DNA of 18,210 bases from positions 1 through 18,210 of the forward strand of contig QWRL01000005.1 of the NCBI GenBank assembly GCA_003670425.1, in the 5' to 3' direction. Source of the DNA: Chloroflexota bacterium (GTDB lineage: Bacteria; Chloroflexota; Anaerolineae; Anaerolineales; UBA11657). The position numbers were made by a program, and so were the translations under genes. The notes beneath the pieces are model-generated. The model worked only from the letters and a program-made list of their open reading frames with translations. It did not search any database and had not been told where the DNA came from. How positions within the stretch are numbered: position 1 is the first letter of the stretch; every line of letters starts with the position of its first letter. This document shows, in pieces, positions 6,965 through 14,056 of this stretch.

Positions 6965-7510
6965 ATGGCAGCGCGCTGGGGGCGGGCTGCTGCGCTGGTA
7001 GCAGGGCTGCTGGCTTGGTCTGTCCGGCCGGCTCTGGCGCACGGCATCACCAGTGGTGCACCGCAGCTGCTGGACCAGCCGGTGGGCCAATATTTCCTCA
7101 GCGTGTGGACAGTGCCCGTGCCAGCTGCGGTTGGCGTTTTGCATGTTACGATCGCGCTGCACGGCGGAGCCGCGGGCGGTGTGGTGGTGGGTGCGGTCAT
7201 CGAGGTGACAGTGCGCAACGCAAGTGGCGCGGTGCTGGCAACTGCGGTGGCGCGCGAGGGTGACACAAACAAATTTCTCTACGAGGCAGATGTGCAGTTG
7301 ATGGCGCCCGGCGACATGGAGGTGGAGGTGGCGGTGAAGGATCCGCAGGCTGCCGGTGCAGCCCGTTTTGCGCTGCTGGTGGGCGCGGGCGCTGCCCCCG
7401 GCCTGGCGCCCGGTGCGGTCCGGCTGGCAGCTTTGGCTGCTTTGGTTGTGCTGCTGCTGGGTGGTGGGCTGGCTGCGTTGCGGCGCAAGGCGGTGCCGCA
7501 TGCTGCGTAA
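6965..7510 (+). CDS. Secreted, C-terminally anchored protein of the oxidase assembly cluster (YtkA/CopC-like fold possible)
   Basis: I do not recognise a named family with certainty. Residues 1-25 form a signal peptide ending ALA before HG. Residues about 30-140 look like a single beta-sandwich domain, beginning with GQYFLSVWTVPVP (41-53) and including VTVRNASGAVL (81-91). One membrane helix (about 150-172) and a short basic tail (RRK) end the protein. That plan places the domain outside the membrane. The pattern resembles YtkA-like and other small copper-linked domains, but only a few possible metal ligands (His26, Met113, Met118) are seen. The position between ctaB and the Sco gene suggests a role in oxidase assembly or copper supply. 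A TTG at 6947, overlapping the ctaB stop, is an alternative start. It overlaps the next gene by 11 bases. Confidence 0.75.
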   Translation: MAARWGRAAALVAGLLAWSVRPALAHGITSGAPQLLDQPVGQYFLSVWTVPVPAAVGVLHVTIALHGGAAGGVVVGAVIEVTVRNASGAVLATAVAREGDTNKFLYEADVQLMAPGDMEVEVAVKDPQAAGAARFALLVGAGAAPGLAPGAVRLAALAALVVLLLGGGLAALRRKAVPHAA

Positions 7511-8084
7511 AGTGCTGCTGGCGGGCGCGCTATTGCTGCTGCTGGCCGGCTGCGGCGCGCATAAATTCATTGGTACAGAATTTCCGGGAGCGCCTGCTGC
7601 GGCAGAAATTTTGCTTACCGCGCATACCGGCGAGCCATTCCGTTTGTCAGACAGCAAGGGCAGGCTGACGCTGCTTTTTTTTGGCTATAGCAATTGCCCG
7701 GACATTTGCCCGGCGCTGCTTGGTGTTGCGCAGCAGACGCTGGAGCGCCTCGGCCAGGATGCCGGGCGCGTGCAGGTTCTATTTGTGACTACTGATCCTG
7801 AGCGCGACACGCCCGCTGCCTTGGCGCAGTATGTTGCGCGCTTTCATGTAAACATCATCGGCCTCACCGGCTCAGAGGATGCGCTCAAGGGGGTTGCGGC
7901 TGCGTACGGAGTGATGTCTGAAGTGGAGACCCACAAGCACGGCGATGCGAGTGCGGTGTATGAAGTCGGGCATACTTCGCGGTTGTATTTGATTGACGCA
8001 AGCGGCGCACTGCGCCTTTCATATTTGGCGGGAGTGTCGGCGGGTGATTTGCTGGCCGACATCCAGTATCTGCTTTCCACCTGA
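7500..8084 (+). CDS. SCO1/SenC-family copper chaperone lipoprotein
   Basis: Sco proteins deliver copper to, or reduce, the CuA cysteines of subunit II outside the membrane. The start chosen gives a lipoprotein signal with lipobox LAGC (15-18), so C18 is the likely lipidated residue. The thioredoxin-like domain has the copper-binding CPDIC motif (C66 and C70) and the third ligand H158 in YEVGHTSRLYLID. VTTDPERDTP (97-106) is also a family mark. An open frame extends upstream to 7356 but would give a Cys/Trp/Arg-rich leader overlapping the previous gene. Length is 194 aa. It is the last recognisable oxidase assembly gene of the operon. Confidence 0.95.
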   Translation: MLRKVLLAGALLLLLAGCGAHKFIGTEFPGAPAAAEILLTAHTGEPFRLSDSKGRLTLLFFGYSNCPDICPALLGVAQQTLERLGQDAGRVQVLFVTTDPERDTPAALAQYVARFHVNIIGLTGSEDALKGVAAAYGVMSEVETHKHGDASAVYEVGHTSRLYLIDASGALRLSYLAGVSAGDLLADIQYLLST

Positions 8085-8120
8085 TCTGGGTGGTGGCATG
8101 CGCCGCGCCCGCTATTCGTC

Positions 8121-9272
8121 ATGAAGGTCAACGGCAAGCCCTGCCGAACCATTTGGATTGCCCCGCACAACGCGCGCTGCGTGCAGATCATCGACCAGCG
8201 CTGGCTGCCGCATCGGTTTGTGGTGGAAGACATCACAAGCGTGGCGGATATGGCCACGGCCATTCGCGACATGCATGTGCGCGGAGCCGGCTTGATTGGG
8301 GCTGCCGCCGGCTATGGCATTTATCTGGCTGCGCTTGAGGCTCCGCAGCGCAGCGCGGCAGACTTTATGGCTGCGCTTGAGCGCGCCGCGCAGACCCTGC
8401 AGGCAACGCGTCCCACGGCTGTAAACCTTGAGTGGGCGCTGGCGCGCCAGCTGCAAGCTCTGCGCGCAGCGCCACCGCAAATTGATGTGCGCATCGAGCT
8501 GGCGCGCACAACCGCGCAAGCCATTGCAGACGAGGACGCCGACTATTGCCGGCGCATCGGCGTGCACGGGCAGGCGCTGCTGGCAGAAATCAGCGCACGC
8601 AAGGGCGGTGCGCCGGTGAATGTGCTGACGCATTGCAATGCCGGCTGGCTGGCGTTTGTGGATTACGGGACGGCAACGGCGCCGGTGTATGCAGCGCACG
8701 ATGCCGGTGTGGCTGTGCATGTGTGGGTGGACGAGACGCGCCCGCGCAACCAGGGTGCGCGCTTGACAGCCTGGGAGCTGGGGCAGCATGGCGTGCCGCA
8801 CACCGTAATTGCAGACAATGCCGGCGGGCACTTGATGCAGCATGCGCAGGTGGATATTGTGCTGACCGGCACCGACCGCACCACGTACACTGGCGATGTG
8901 GCCAACAAGATTGGCACTTACCTGAAGGCGCTGGCTGCGCACGACAACGGCATTCCATTTTATGTTGCGCTGCCATCATCCACTTTTGACTGGAACATGC
9001 GCGATGGCGTGCGCGAGATTCCCATTGAGCAACGCGCAGCGCACGAAGTGCGCACAATCTCCGGCTGGCATGTGGATCAGGAAGTGGAAGTGCTGCTGCT
9101 GCCTGAAGGCAGTGCGGCTGCCAACTTTGCCTTTGATGTAACGCCGGCGCGGCTGGTGACGGGCTTGATTACCGAGCGCGGCATTTGCAGCGCATCCGCC
9201 GCGGGCGTGCTGGGCCTGTATCCGGAGCAGGCAACGGGGCAGCGCGGAGGCAGTGGCAATGCCGGCGGATGA
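8121..9272 (+). CDS. mtnA: S-methyl-5-thioribose-1-phosphate isomerase
   Basis: MtnA converts 5-methylthioribose-1-phosphate to 5-methylthioribulose-1-phosphate in methionine salvage. It belongs to the eIF2B-like isomerase family. Visible marks are VQIIDQRWLP (21-30), HVRGAGLIGAA (52-62), THCNAGWLA (170-178) with the catalytic-type Cys172, VDETRPRNQGARLTAWEL (203-220), and TGTDRTTYTGDVANKIGTY (249-267) with Asp252 as the expected acid. The end, NFAFDVTPARLVTGLITERG (335-354), is typical. Length, 383 aa, is slightly above the usual 340-370. The ATG has no clear ribosome site and lies 36 bases after the Sco gene. Ribose-1,5-bisphosphate isomerase is a related alternative but fits less well. The RGAGLIG and GTDR wording departs a little from the common RGAPAIG and GADR. 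Confidence 0.9.
   Translation: MKVNGKPCRTIWIAPHNARCVQIIDQRWLPHRFVVEDITSVADMATAIRDMHVRGAGLIGAAAGYGIYLAALEAPQRSAADFMAALERAAQTLQATRPTAVNLEWALARQLQALRAAPPQIDVRIELARTTAQAIADEDADYCRRIGVHGQALLAEISARKGGAPVNVLTHCNAGWLAFVDYGTATAPVYAAHDAGVAVHVWVDETRPRNQGARLTAWELGQHGVPHTVIADNAGGHLMQHAQVDIVLTGTDRTTYTGDVANKIGTYLKALAAHDNGIPFYVALPSSTFDWNMRDGVREIPIEQRAAHEVRTISGWHVDQEVEVLLLPEGSAAANFAFDVTPARLVTGLITERGICSASAAGVLGLYPEQATGQRGGSGNAGG
9246..9250 (+). promoter_or_regulatory. Ribosome binding site that decides the Nudix gene start
   Basis: GGAGG inside the end of mtnA lies 8 bases before the ATG at 9259 but only 2 bases before an in-frame GTG at 9253. The spacing selects the ATG. Confidence 0.7.
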
Positions 9273-9768
9273 GCAGGGCGTGGCCGGCAGTGCGGATCGC
9301 TATGCGTTGATTCCGCGCACGCTGTGCTTTGTGCTGAACGATGGCGATGTGTTGCTCTTGCGTGGAGCGCCCACCAAGCGCATCTGGCCCGGCCGCTACA
9401 ACGGCATAGGCGGGCATGTGGAGCGCGGCGAGGATGTGCACTCCGCAGCGCGCCGTGAGATATTGGAGGAAACCGGGCTGCACGCAGAGCGCTTGCAACT
9501 GTGCGGCACTGTGAATGTGGACACCGGCGCAGAGCGCGGCATAGTGCTCTTTGTGTTTGTGGCGCATGCGGCTGTGCGCAACACCACGGCTTCGGCGGAA
9601 GGCACCTTGGAATGGGTTTCCGTGCAGCAGGCTGCGCAATATGATCTGGTGGAAGATTTGCCCGTGATAATGCCGCGGGCTCTGGCTGTGGCGGCTGGCG
9701 CGGAGCCGTTCGCGGCGCATTATTCTTACGATGCGCAGCAAAAGCTGGCCATTCGTTTTGCGGGATAG
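9259..9768 (+). CDS. Nudix hydrolase (MutT-like)
   Basis: Nudix enzymes hydrolyse a nucleoside diphosphate linked to another group. The Nudix box is complete: G52, E58, R66-E67 and E70-E71 with G73-L74, in GHVERGEDVHSAARRE and ILEETGL. The segment RTLCFVLNDGDVLLLRG (20-36) followed by PGRYNGIGGHVE resembles bacterial 8-oxo-dGTP diphosphatases, but the substrate cannot be read from sequence. The gene overlaps mtnA by 14 bases and is probably co-translated. Length, 169 aa, is usual. Confidence 0.9.
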   Translation: MPADEQGVAGSADRYALIPRTLCFVLNDGDVLLLRGAPTKRIWPGRYNGIGGHVERGEDVHSAARREILEETGLHAERLQLCGTVNVDTGAERGIVLFVFVAHAAVRNTTASAEGTLEWVSVQQAAQYDLVEDLPVIMPRALAVAAGAEPFAAHYSYDAQQKLAIRFAG

Positions 9769-9772
9769 TTTG

Positions 9773-9790
9773 GCAGCACTTATGCGCTGC
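9773..9790 (+). other. Weak stem-loop after the Nudix gene
   Basis: GCAGCAC (9773-9779) and GCGCTGC (9784-9790) pair with one mismatch around a TTAT loop just after the stop at 9766-9768. A TTTT occurs only 11 bases later, so this is at best a poor terminator. The rest of the 84-bp gap before the next gene has two copies of TTGGCAGCA (9770-9778 and 9816-9824) and may carry a promoter, but no good -35/-10 pair was seen. Confidence 0.2.
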
Positions 9791-9852
9791 AGGATTGCGT
9801 GTTTTGGCATGCGGGTTGGCAGCAATGCCCGCGTATGCGATGGGAGAATCAC

Positions 9853-10695
9853 ATGACCGAATACTTCACACTGGCACAATTTGACGAGACGGCGAACGCC
9901 ATCAGAGCCCGCAGCGCGCAGCAGCCGGCGATTGGGCTGATCCTTGGGTCCGGGTTGGGCGGCCTCGCAGATGCTGTGGAGCGGGCTGTGCACATTCCGT
10001 ATCCAGAGCTGCCGCATTGGCCAACATCAACCGTGCAAGGCCATAGCGGCCAGCTGGTTGCGGGGCAACTGCAGGGCCACGCGGTGCTGGTGATGCAGGG
10101 GCGGGCGCACTATTATGAAGGCTATAGCATGGCGCAGGTGGGACTGCCGCTGCGCGTGATGCAGCGCTTGGGCGTGCATACGGTGATCATCACTAATGCT
10201 GCCGGCGGCGTGAACCCGGAGTTCAGCCCGGGGGATGTGATGCTGATTACGGACCACTTAAACCTGATTGGCATGAGCGGCCTCAGCCCGCTGCGCGGCC
10301 CGAACATTGATGAGCTGGGGCCGCGCTTTCCGGACATGATGCATGCTTACAACCCGCAGCTGGGCGCGGCTGCGCTGCGCGTGGCGCAGCAAGCTGGCGT
10401 CCGCCTGCAGCAAGGCGTGTATGCCGGGCTGGCCGGCCCCAACTTCGAAACACCCGCGGATCTGCGTTTTCTACGAACGGTGGGCGCGGATGCGGTGGGC
10501 ATGTCTACTGTGCCAGAGGTGATTGTGGCGCGGCAGGGCGGCATGCGCGTGCTGGGTTTCTCCGGCATTAGCAACAAGGCCAACTTGGATGGCAACACGC
10601 CCACCACACATGCAGAGGTGCTGCAAGCGGGCACATTGATTGTGCCCAAGCTGGAAAAAATTGTGCGCGGCGTGCTGGCCGAAGTAAAGGCCTGA
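9853..10695 (+). CDS. Purine nucleoside phosphorylase, trimeric family
   Basis: The enzyme splits purine nucleosides with phosphate to give the free base and ribose-1-phosphate (purine salvage). Family motifs are LGSGLGGLAD (31-40, phosphate Ser33), GHSG (63-66), GRAHYYEGY (83-91), TNAAGG (114-119), AGPNFETPAD (194-203) and VGMSTVPEVIVAR (215-227). E199 and N241 occupy the base-contacting positions of the human enzyme's E201 and N243, which predicts inosine/guanosine rather than adenosine or methylthioadenosine as substrate. H253 matches the ribose-contacting His. The ATG at 9853 follows GGGAG by 6 bases; an in-frame start at 9799 gives an unlikely Trp/Cys-rich leader. Length, 280 aa, is normal. 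It lies two genes after mtnA. Confidence 0.94.
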   Translation: MTEYFTLAQFDETANAIRARSAQQPAIGLILGSGLGGLADAVERAVHIPYPELPHWPTSTVQGHSGQLVAGQLQGHAVLVMQGRAHYYEGYSMAQVGLPLRVMQRLGVHTVIITNAAGGVNPEFSPGDVMLITDHLNLIGMSGLSPLRGPNIDELGPRFPDMMHAYNPQLGAAALRVAQQAGVRLQQGVYAGLAGPNFETPADLRFLRTVGADAVGMSTVPEVIVARQGGMRVLGFSGISNKANLDGNTPTTHAEVLQAGTLIVPKLEKIVRGVLAEVKA

Positions 10696-10729
10696 GGATC
10701 GCCGGCGCGGCTGCCCGCTGGCCCTAGAG

Positions 10730-11443
10730 TTGTACCTTTCATCCTGGGTGGCGCGCTTTGCGCCGTGGCTGTATGCGGCGCTCGGGCTGGCCTTGTTATT
10801 GGCTGCGCGCGCCTATTGGCGCGCCGGGCAGGCCGTGCGCCAGAGCCAGTACGGATTGCAGCGCGAGCGCGCTGCGGAGGCGCGCGCACTGGCGTTGTCG
10901 CTGCTGCTGATTGCGGTGTCCGGCTTTGGGCTGGTGATATTGTTGTCGCAGGCCATTTCGCCGGGGCTGGCAGCGCTGCGCTTTAGCACACCCACGCCGG
11001 CGCTGGTGTTGTTGACGGCGGTGCCAACTGCCACGCCGGCCGTCAGTATTTTGCTGCCCGGCCAGGCTTCGCCCACACCGTCCGGCAGTGCCACGCCCGT
11101 GCCCACCGTTACGCCTGTGCCACCCGCGGGCAGCGGCTGCCGTGTGGCTGCCGCCACCATCAGCAGCCCGCTGGCGGGCGCTGTCATCTCCGGGCAGGTG
11201 GATGTGCGCGGCAGTGCCAACATTCCGGACTTTGCCTTTTATGTCCTTGAGATCTCCACAGTGGGCGACAACTGGCTCAACTTATACACCGACGACAAAC
11301 CAGTGCAGGATGGTTTGTTGGGGCGCTGGAATGCCAGCTTGTATCCGCCCGGCGAGTACGCGTTTCGCATGATTGTGTATGATGCGCGCGGCGCCTTTCC
11401 GGAGCCCTGCACAATTCCCATTACGATTGGCGGGCTGCCCTGA
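10730..11443 (+). CDS. Two-helix membrane protein with Thr/Pro linker and Ig-like outer domain
   Basis: I do not recognise a named family. The protein has helices at about 10-26 and 56-79, joined by a strongly basic loop (RAYWRAGQAVRQSQ and RERAAEAR). By the positive-inside rule the loop is cytoplasmic and both ends are outside. A low-complexity linker rich in Thr, Pro, Ala and Ser (about 85-137) leads to a compact C-terminal domain of about 100 residues. That domain begins ISSPLAGAVISGQVDVRGSA, ends with PGEYAFRMIVYDARG (204-218), and has Cys near each end (GSGC, EPC) that could form a disulfide. Such linker-plus-Ig-like proteins are common in Anaerolineae-like Chloroflexota. The start is TTG; a GTG at 10748 is an alternative. 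Neither has a clear ribosome site. Confidence 0.75.
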   Translation: MYLSSWVARFAPWLYAALGLALLLAARAYWRAGQAVRQSQYGLQRERAAEARALALSLLLIAVSGFGLVILLSQAISPGLAALRFSTPTPALVLLTAVPTATPAVSILLPGQASPTPSGSATPVPTVTPVPPAGSGCRVAAATISSPLAGAVISGQVDVRGSANIPDFAFYVLEISTVGDNWLNLYTDDKPVQDGLLGRWNASLYPPGEYAFRMIVYDARGAFPEPCTIPITIGGLP

Positions 11444-11488
11444 GGCATCCCGCAGCGCAGGCGTTGCCCGAAGTTAATTAGTGTTAGA

Positions 11489-11497
11489 TGTTAGAAT
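11489..11497 (+). promoter_or_regulatory. Extended -10 promoter candidate before the acetyltransferase gene
   Basis: TGTTAGAAT combines the extended TG element (11489-11490) with a -10 of TAGAAT (11492-11497, 5 of 6). It lies in an AT-rich island (about 11471-11500) that stands out from the GC-rich surroundings. No well-spaced -35 is seen. Transcription would begin near 11504, giving a leader of about 15 bases. Confidence 0.35.
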
Positions 11498-11518
11498 GAA
11501 AGCACCACAGGCAACTGC

Positions 11519-12058
11519 GTGAGTACCATTACCGTCAGGCCGGCGGCAGCAGCAGACCTGCCCGCGCTGCAGGCACTGGATCGCACCGACACCACCGAAT
11601 TCGTCTGGTCGTTTGGCATTGCCAACGACGAAGGCCATCTGGGCGCAAATTTTGAGCGTGTGCGTCTGCCGCGTCCGGCGCGGCTGCTGCCCATGCACAG
11701 TTTGTCGCAGCTGGAGGAGGATGCTGCGCGGCTGGCACTTTTTATTCTGGCGGAGATGGATGCCAAGCCATGCGGGTATTTGGTGCTGGGTCGCATGGTT
11801 GGCTCTACCGCCGGGCTGGTGAGCGATTTGGCGGTGGACCGCAGCCTGCGGCGCCGGGGCATTGGCAGCGCGCTGTTAAACGCAGCGCGGGATTGGAGCC
11901 TGCAGGCGGGGCTGGGCCGACTGCTGCTTGAAACGCACCCAAAGAACGACCCCGCAATTTGTTTTTGCCGGCGCAATGGCCTCGCGTTCAGCGGGCTTTT
12001 GGATCAGTATTACCCCGGCTTGGAGACGGCGCTGTTCTTTGGGGTAAACCTGCGCTAG
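11519..12058 (+). CDS. GNAT family N-acetyltransferase
   Basis: GNAT enzymes move an acetyl group from acetyl-CoA to an amine; the substrate here is unknown. The acetyl-CoA loop is clear: VSDLAVDRSLRRRGIGSALL (101-120), with RRRGIG binding the pyrophosphate. It is followed by a typical helix and strand (GRLLLETH, 133-140) and the C-terminal pattern NDPAICFCRRNGLAFSG (143-159). The start is GTG after a weak CAGG; no ATG fits better. Length, 179 aa, is normal for a single-domain member. The GIG-type loop and the Asn-Asp-Pro-Ala stretch resemble RimI-like enzymes, but this does not establish ribosomal-protein acetylation. Confidence 0.88.
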   Translation: MSTITVRPAAAADLPALQALDRTDTTEFVWSFGIANDEGHLGANFERVRLPRPARLLPMHSLSQLEEDAARLALFILAEMDAKPCGYLVLGRMVGSTAGLVSDLAVDRSLRRRGIGSALLNAARDWSLQAGLGRLLLETHPKNDPAICFCRRNGLAFSGLLDQYYPGLETALFFGVNLR

Positions 12059-12077
12059 CGCGGCGGCGATCGCTTTT

Positions 12078-14045
12078 ATGATGCAAAACTGGCTGCTATC
12101 GCTGCTGAGCGCCTTGGCCACCTTCAACCGGTTTCTGGTTGTGGCGGAGGTCATCAGCGCTGCATCGCTGCTGATGTATTCGCTCACGTTCAACCTGCGT
12201 GACCGCGTGGCGCGCTCTTGGAATGTGCTGCTGGCTGCAGTGGCAATTGTGTCCCTGTGTGATGTGGCTTCCGGTGTGGTGCAGTCTGATGCGGCGGCTG
12301 AAGTTTGGGTGCGCCTGCAGTGGCTGGGCATTGCGCTGATACCGGGCGCCAGCCTGCACCTGAGCGATGCGCTGCTGGCAACCACCGGCCAGCCCTCGCG
12401 CGGGCGGCGGCGCTGGGCGGTGCGTGCGACGTATGCGGCCGGTGTGTTGGCTGCCGGGCTGGCGTGGACTTCTGAATTGCTGGTGGGGCGGGTGGTGCGC
12501 AGCACGTCAATTGTGCGCATGACGGCTGGCCCGCTGTTCCCGTGGTTCACGGGTGCGTTTGCAGCGCTGGCAGTCTGGTCTTTGGTGAATGTGGGCCGCG
12601 CTTACCTGCGCTGCCTTACGCCCACCACGCGCCGGCGCATGGGGTATCTGGCGCTGTCTGTGCCGCTTATCTTAATGGGAGTGTTCCCGTATCTGCTGCT
12701 TACCAGCGGGGATGGGATGCGCATGAACCCGCTCTTGTTCTGGCTGGTGGCGACTGCCAGCAACTTGCTGCTGACTGCCGCGCTGGTGCTGGGTGCCTAT
12801 TGCGTGGGATTTTTTGGAGCGCCGCAGCCGGACCGGGTGGTGAAGAGCCGCATGCTGCAATGGATTCTGCGTGGGCCGGTGGTGGCATGGGCGGTGGTGG
12901 CTGCGTATGTTTTTGTAAACTGGCTGGAGCGGCGCTATGGCATTGATGGCATGCTGTGGCTGCCGGTGGCAATGGTGGGCGTGCTGCTGCTGGCGCAGTT
13001 TGTAATTACCGTGCTGCGCCTGCCGCTGGAGCGCTGGCTGTTCTACGGGGGGCGGGCCGACCGCTACGATGTGCAGCGCGTGCAAAACTTAAGTGAGCGG
13101 CTGCTGACCGCGGCCGATCTGCGCCAGTTTCTTGAATCTGTGCTGGCAGCCAGCTGTGACACCCTGCGCATCTCCAGCGGCTTTGTGATGCAGCTGGACG
13201 AACGCGGCGCACAGCTGGAGGTGCAGATGGGGCCGCAGCAGTTGCCGGCAGCGGCCGCCGCCGACGCGCGTGCGGCACTGGACAACGGCCACGCTGCCGG
13301 TTATCAGCCGGCAGCCATGCTCGGCATTTTTCGCTGGGGAGATTATTGGCTGCTGCCACTGCGGGCGCAAGCGCCGGATGCAGACAGCGAAAGCGCAATG
13401 CCGGATCTGCTGGGCATACTGGGCCTGAGCGTGGGCCCCGCAGCGCAGGAGCCGGAAGAGGGAGTGCTGGCAACTTTGCTGGTGCTGGCCAGCCGCGCAG
13501 CGGAGGCGCTGCACGACCGGCGCCTGCAGCAACAGTTGTTTCAATCGCTGGACGTACTCGTGCCGCAGGTGGATGCCATTCAGCGCCTGCGCGCGGCAGC
13601 TGCTTATGATGGAGCGGCAGCACTTGCCAGTGGCCGCCTGATTGACAATCCGGATGTGTTTCAGTGGGTCAAGGATGCGCTTGTGCATTACTGGGGCGGG
13701 CCAAAGCTCACCACCAATCCGCTGCTGGCACTGCGCGTTGTGCAGCAGGCGATGCAGGGGCAGCAGGAGAACCCGGCCGAGGCGCTGCGCGGCGTGCTGC
13801 GCGATGCCATTGAATATGTGCGTCCGGCGGGCCAGCGCAAGTACACTGGTGACTGGCTGCTCTACAACATTTTGGACTTGCGCTTCCTGCAGCGCCGCAA
13901 GTCCAGCGACGTAGCGCGCCAGTTGTCGGTTTCCGAGGCCGACCTCTTCCGCAAGCAGCGCGTGGCCGTGGATCAGGTGGCGCGCAAGATTGCAGAAATG
14001 GAAGCGCAAGCCCCCGACGTGCCGGCCGTCGCCGCGGAACATTAG
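12078..14045 (+). CDS. Polytopic membrane sensor-like protein with GAF-like region and HTH-like tail, no kinase
   Basis: No named family is recognised. The first 310 residues contain eight or nine hydrophobic helices (about 16-36, 48-67, 80-100, 117-137, 153-172, 189-209, 219-242, 264-282 and 291-311), much like the 7TM input modules of some histidine kinases. After LERWLFYGGRADRYDVQRVQNLSERLL (about 317-343) comes a GAF-like segment (about 340-480), ending in a helix like those that lead into kinase cores. No H-box, N-box or G-box of a histidine kinase follows. Instead there is a soluble region of about 170 residues. Its end (KYTGDWLLYNILDL at 588-601, then SSDVARQLSVSEADLFRKQ at 609-627) looks like a helix-turn-helix. 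It may be a membrane-bound transcription factor or an adaptor. The ATG has a weak ribosome site. Its stop is shared with the ftsK ribosome site, so the two genes are probably co-expressed. Confidence 0.8.
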   Translation: MMQNWLLSLLSALATFNRFLVVAEVISAASLLMYSLTFNLRDRVARSWNVLLAAVAIVSLCDVASGVVQSDAAAEVWVRLQWLGIALIPGASLHLSDALLATTGQPSRGRRRWAVRATYAAGVLAAGLAWTSELLVGRVVRSTSIVRMTAGPLFPWFTGAFAALAVWSLVNVGRAYLRCLTPTTRRRMGYLALSVPLILMGVFPYLLLTSGDGMRMNPLLFWLVATASNLLLTAALVLGAYCVGFFGAPQPDRVVKSRMLQWILRGPVVAWAVVAAYVFVNWLERRYGIDGMLWLPVAMVGVLLLAQFVITVLRLPLERWLFYGGRADRYDVQRVQNLSERLLTAADLRQFLESVLAASCDTLRISSGFVMQLDERGAQLEVQMGPQQLPAAAAADARAALDNGHAAGYQPAAMLGIFRWGDYWLLPLRAQAPDADSESAMPDLLGILGLSVGPAAQEPEEGVLATLLVLASRAAEALHDRRLQQQLFQSLDVLVPQVDAIQRLRAAAAYDGAAALASGRLIDNPDVFQWVKDALVHYWGGPKLTTNPLLALRVVQQAMQGQQENPAEALRGVLRDAIEYVRPAGQRKYTGDWLLYNILDLRFLQRRKSSDVARQLSVSEADLFRKQRVAVDQVARKIAEMEAQAPDVPAVAAEH

Positions 14046-14048
14046 GAG
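14044..14048 (+). promoter_or_regulatory. Ribosome binding site of ftsK overlapping the upstream stop codon
   Basis: AGGAG shares bases with the TAG at 14043-14045 and stands 8 bases before the GTG at 14057. It supports that GTG as the start and suggests coupled translation. Confidence 0.65.
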
Positions 14049-14056
14049 CCAGCCGC

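Noticed and set aside
7356..7499. Upstream extension of the Sco gene
   Set aside because: It would overlap most of the preceding gene's C-terminal third with a Trp/Cys/Arg-rich leader and would bury the lipoprotein signal.
9799..9852. Upstream in-frame start for the phosphorylase
   Set aside because: The leader is Trp/Cys-rich and not family-like; the ATG at 9853 has GGGAG at the right distance.
9853..10695. The phosphorylase as the methylthioadenosine phosphorylase MtnP, suggested by the nearby mtnA
   Set aside because: The FETPAD and SNKA segments keep Glu199 and Asn241, the 6-oxopurine pattern; MtnP enzymes differ at these places.
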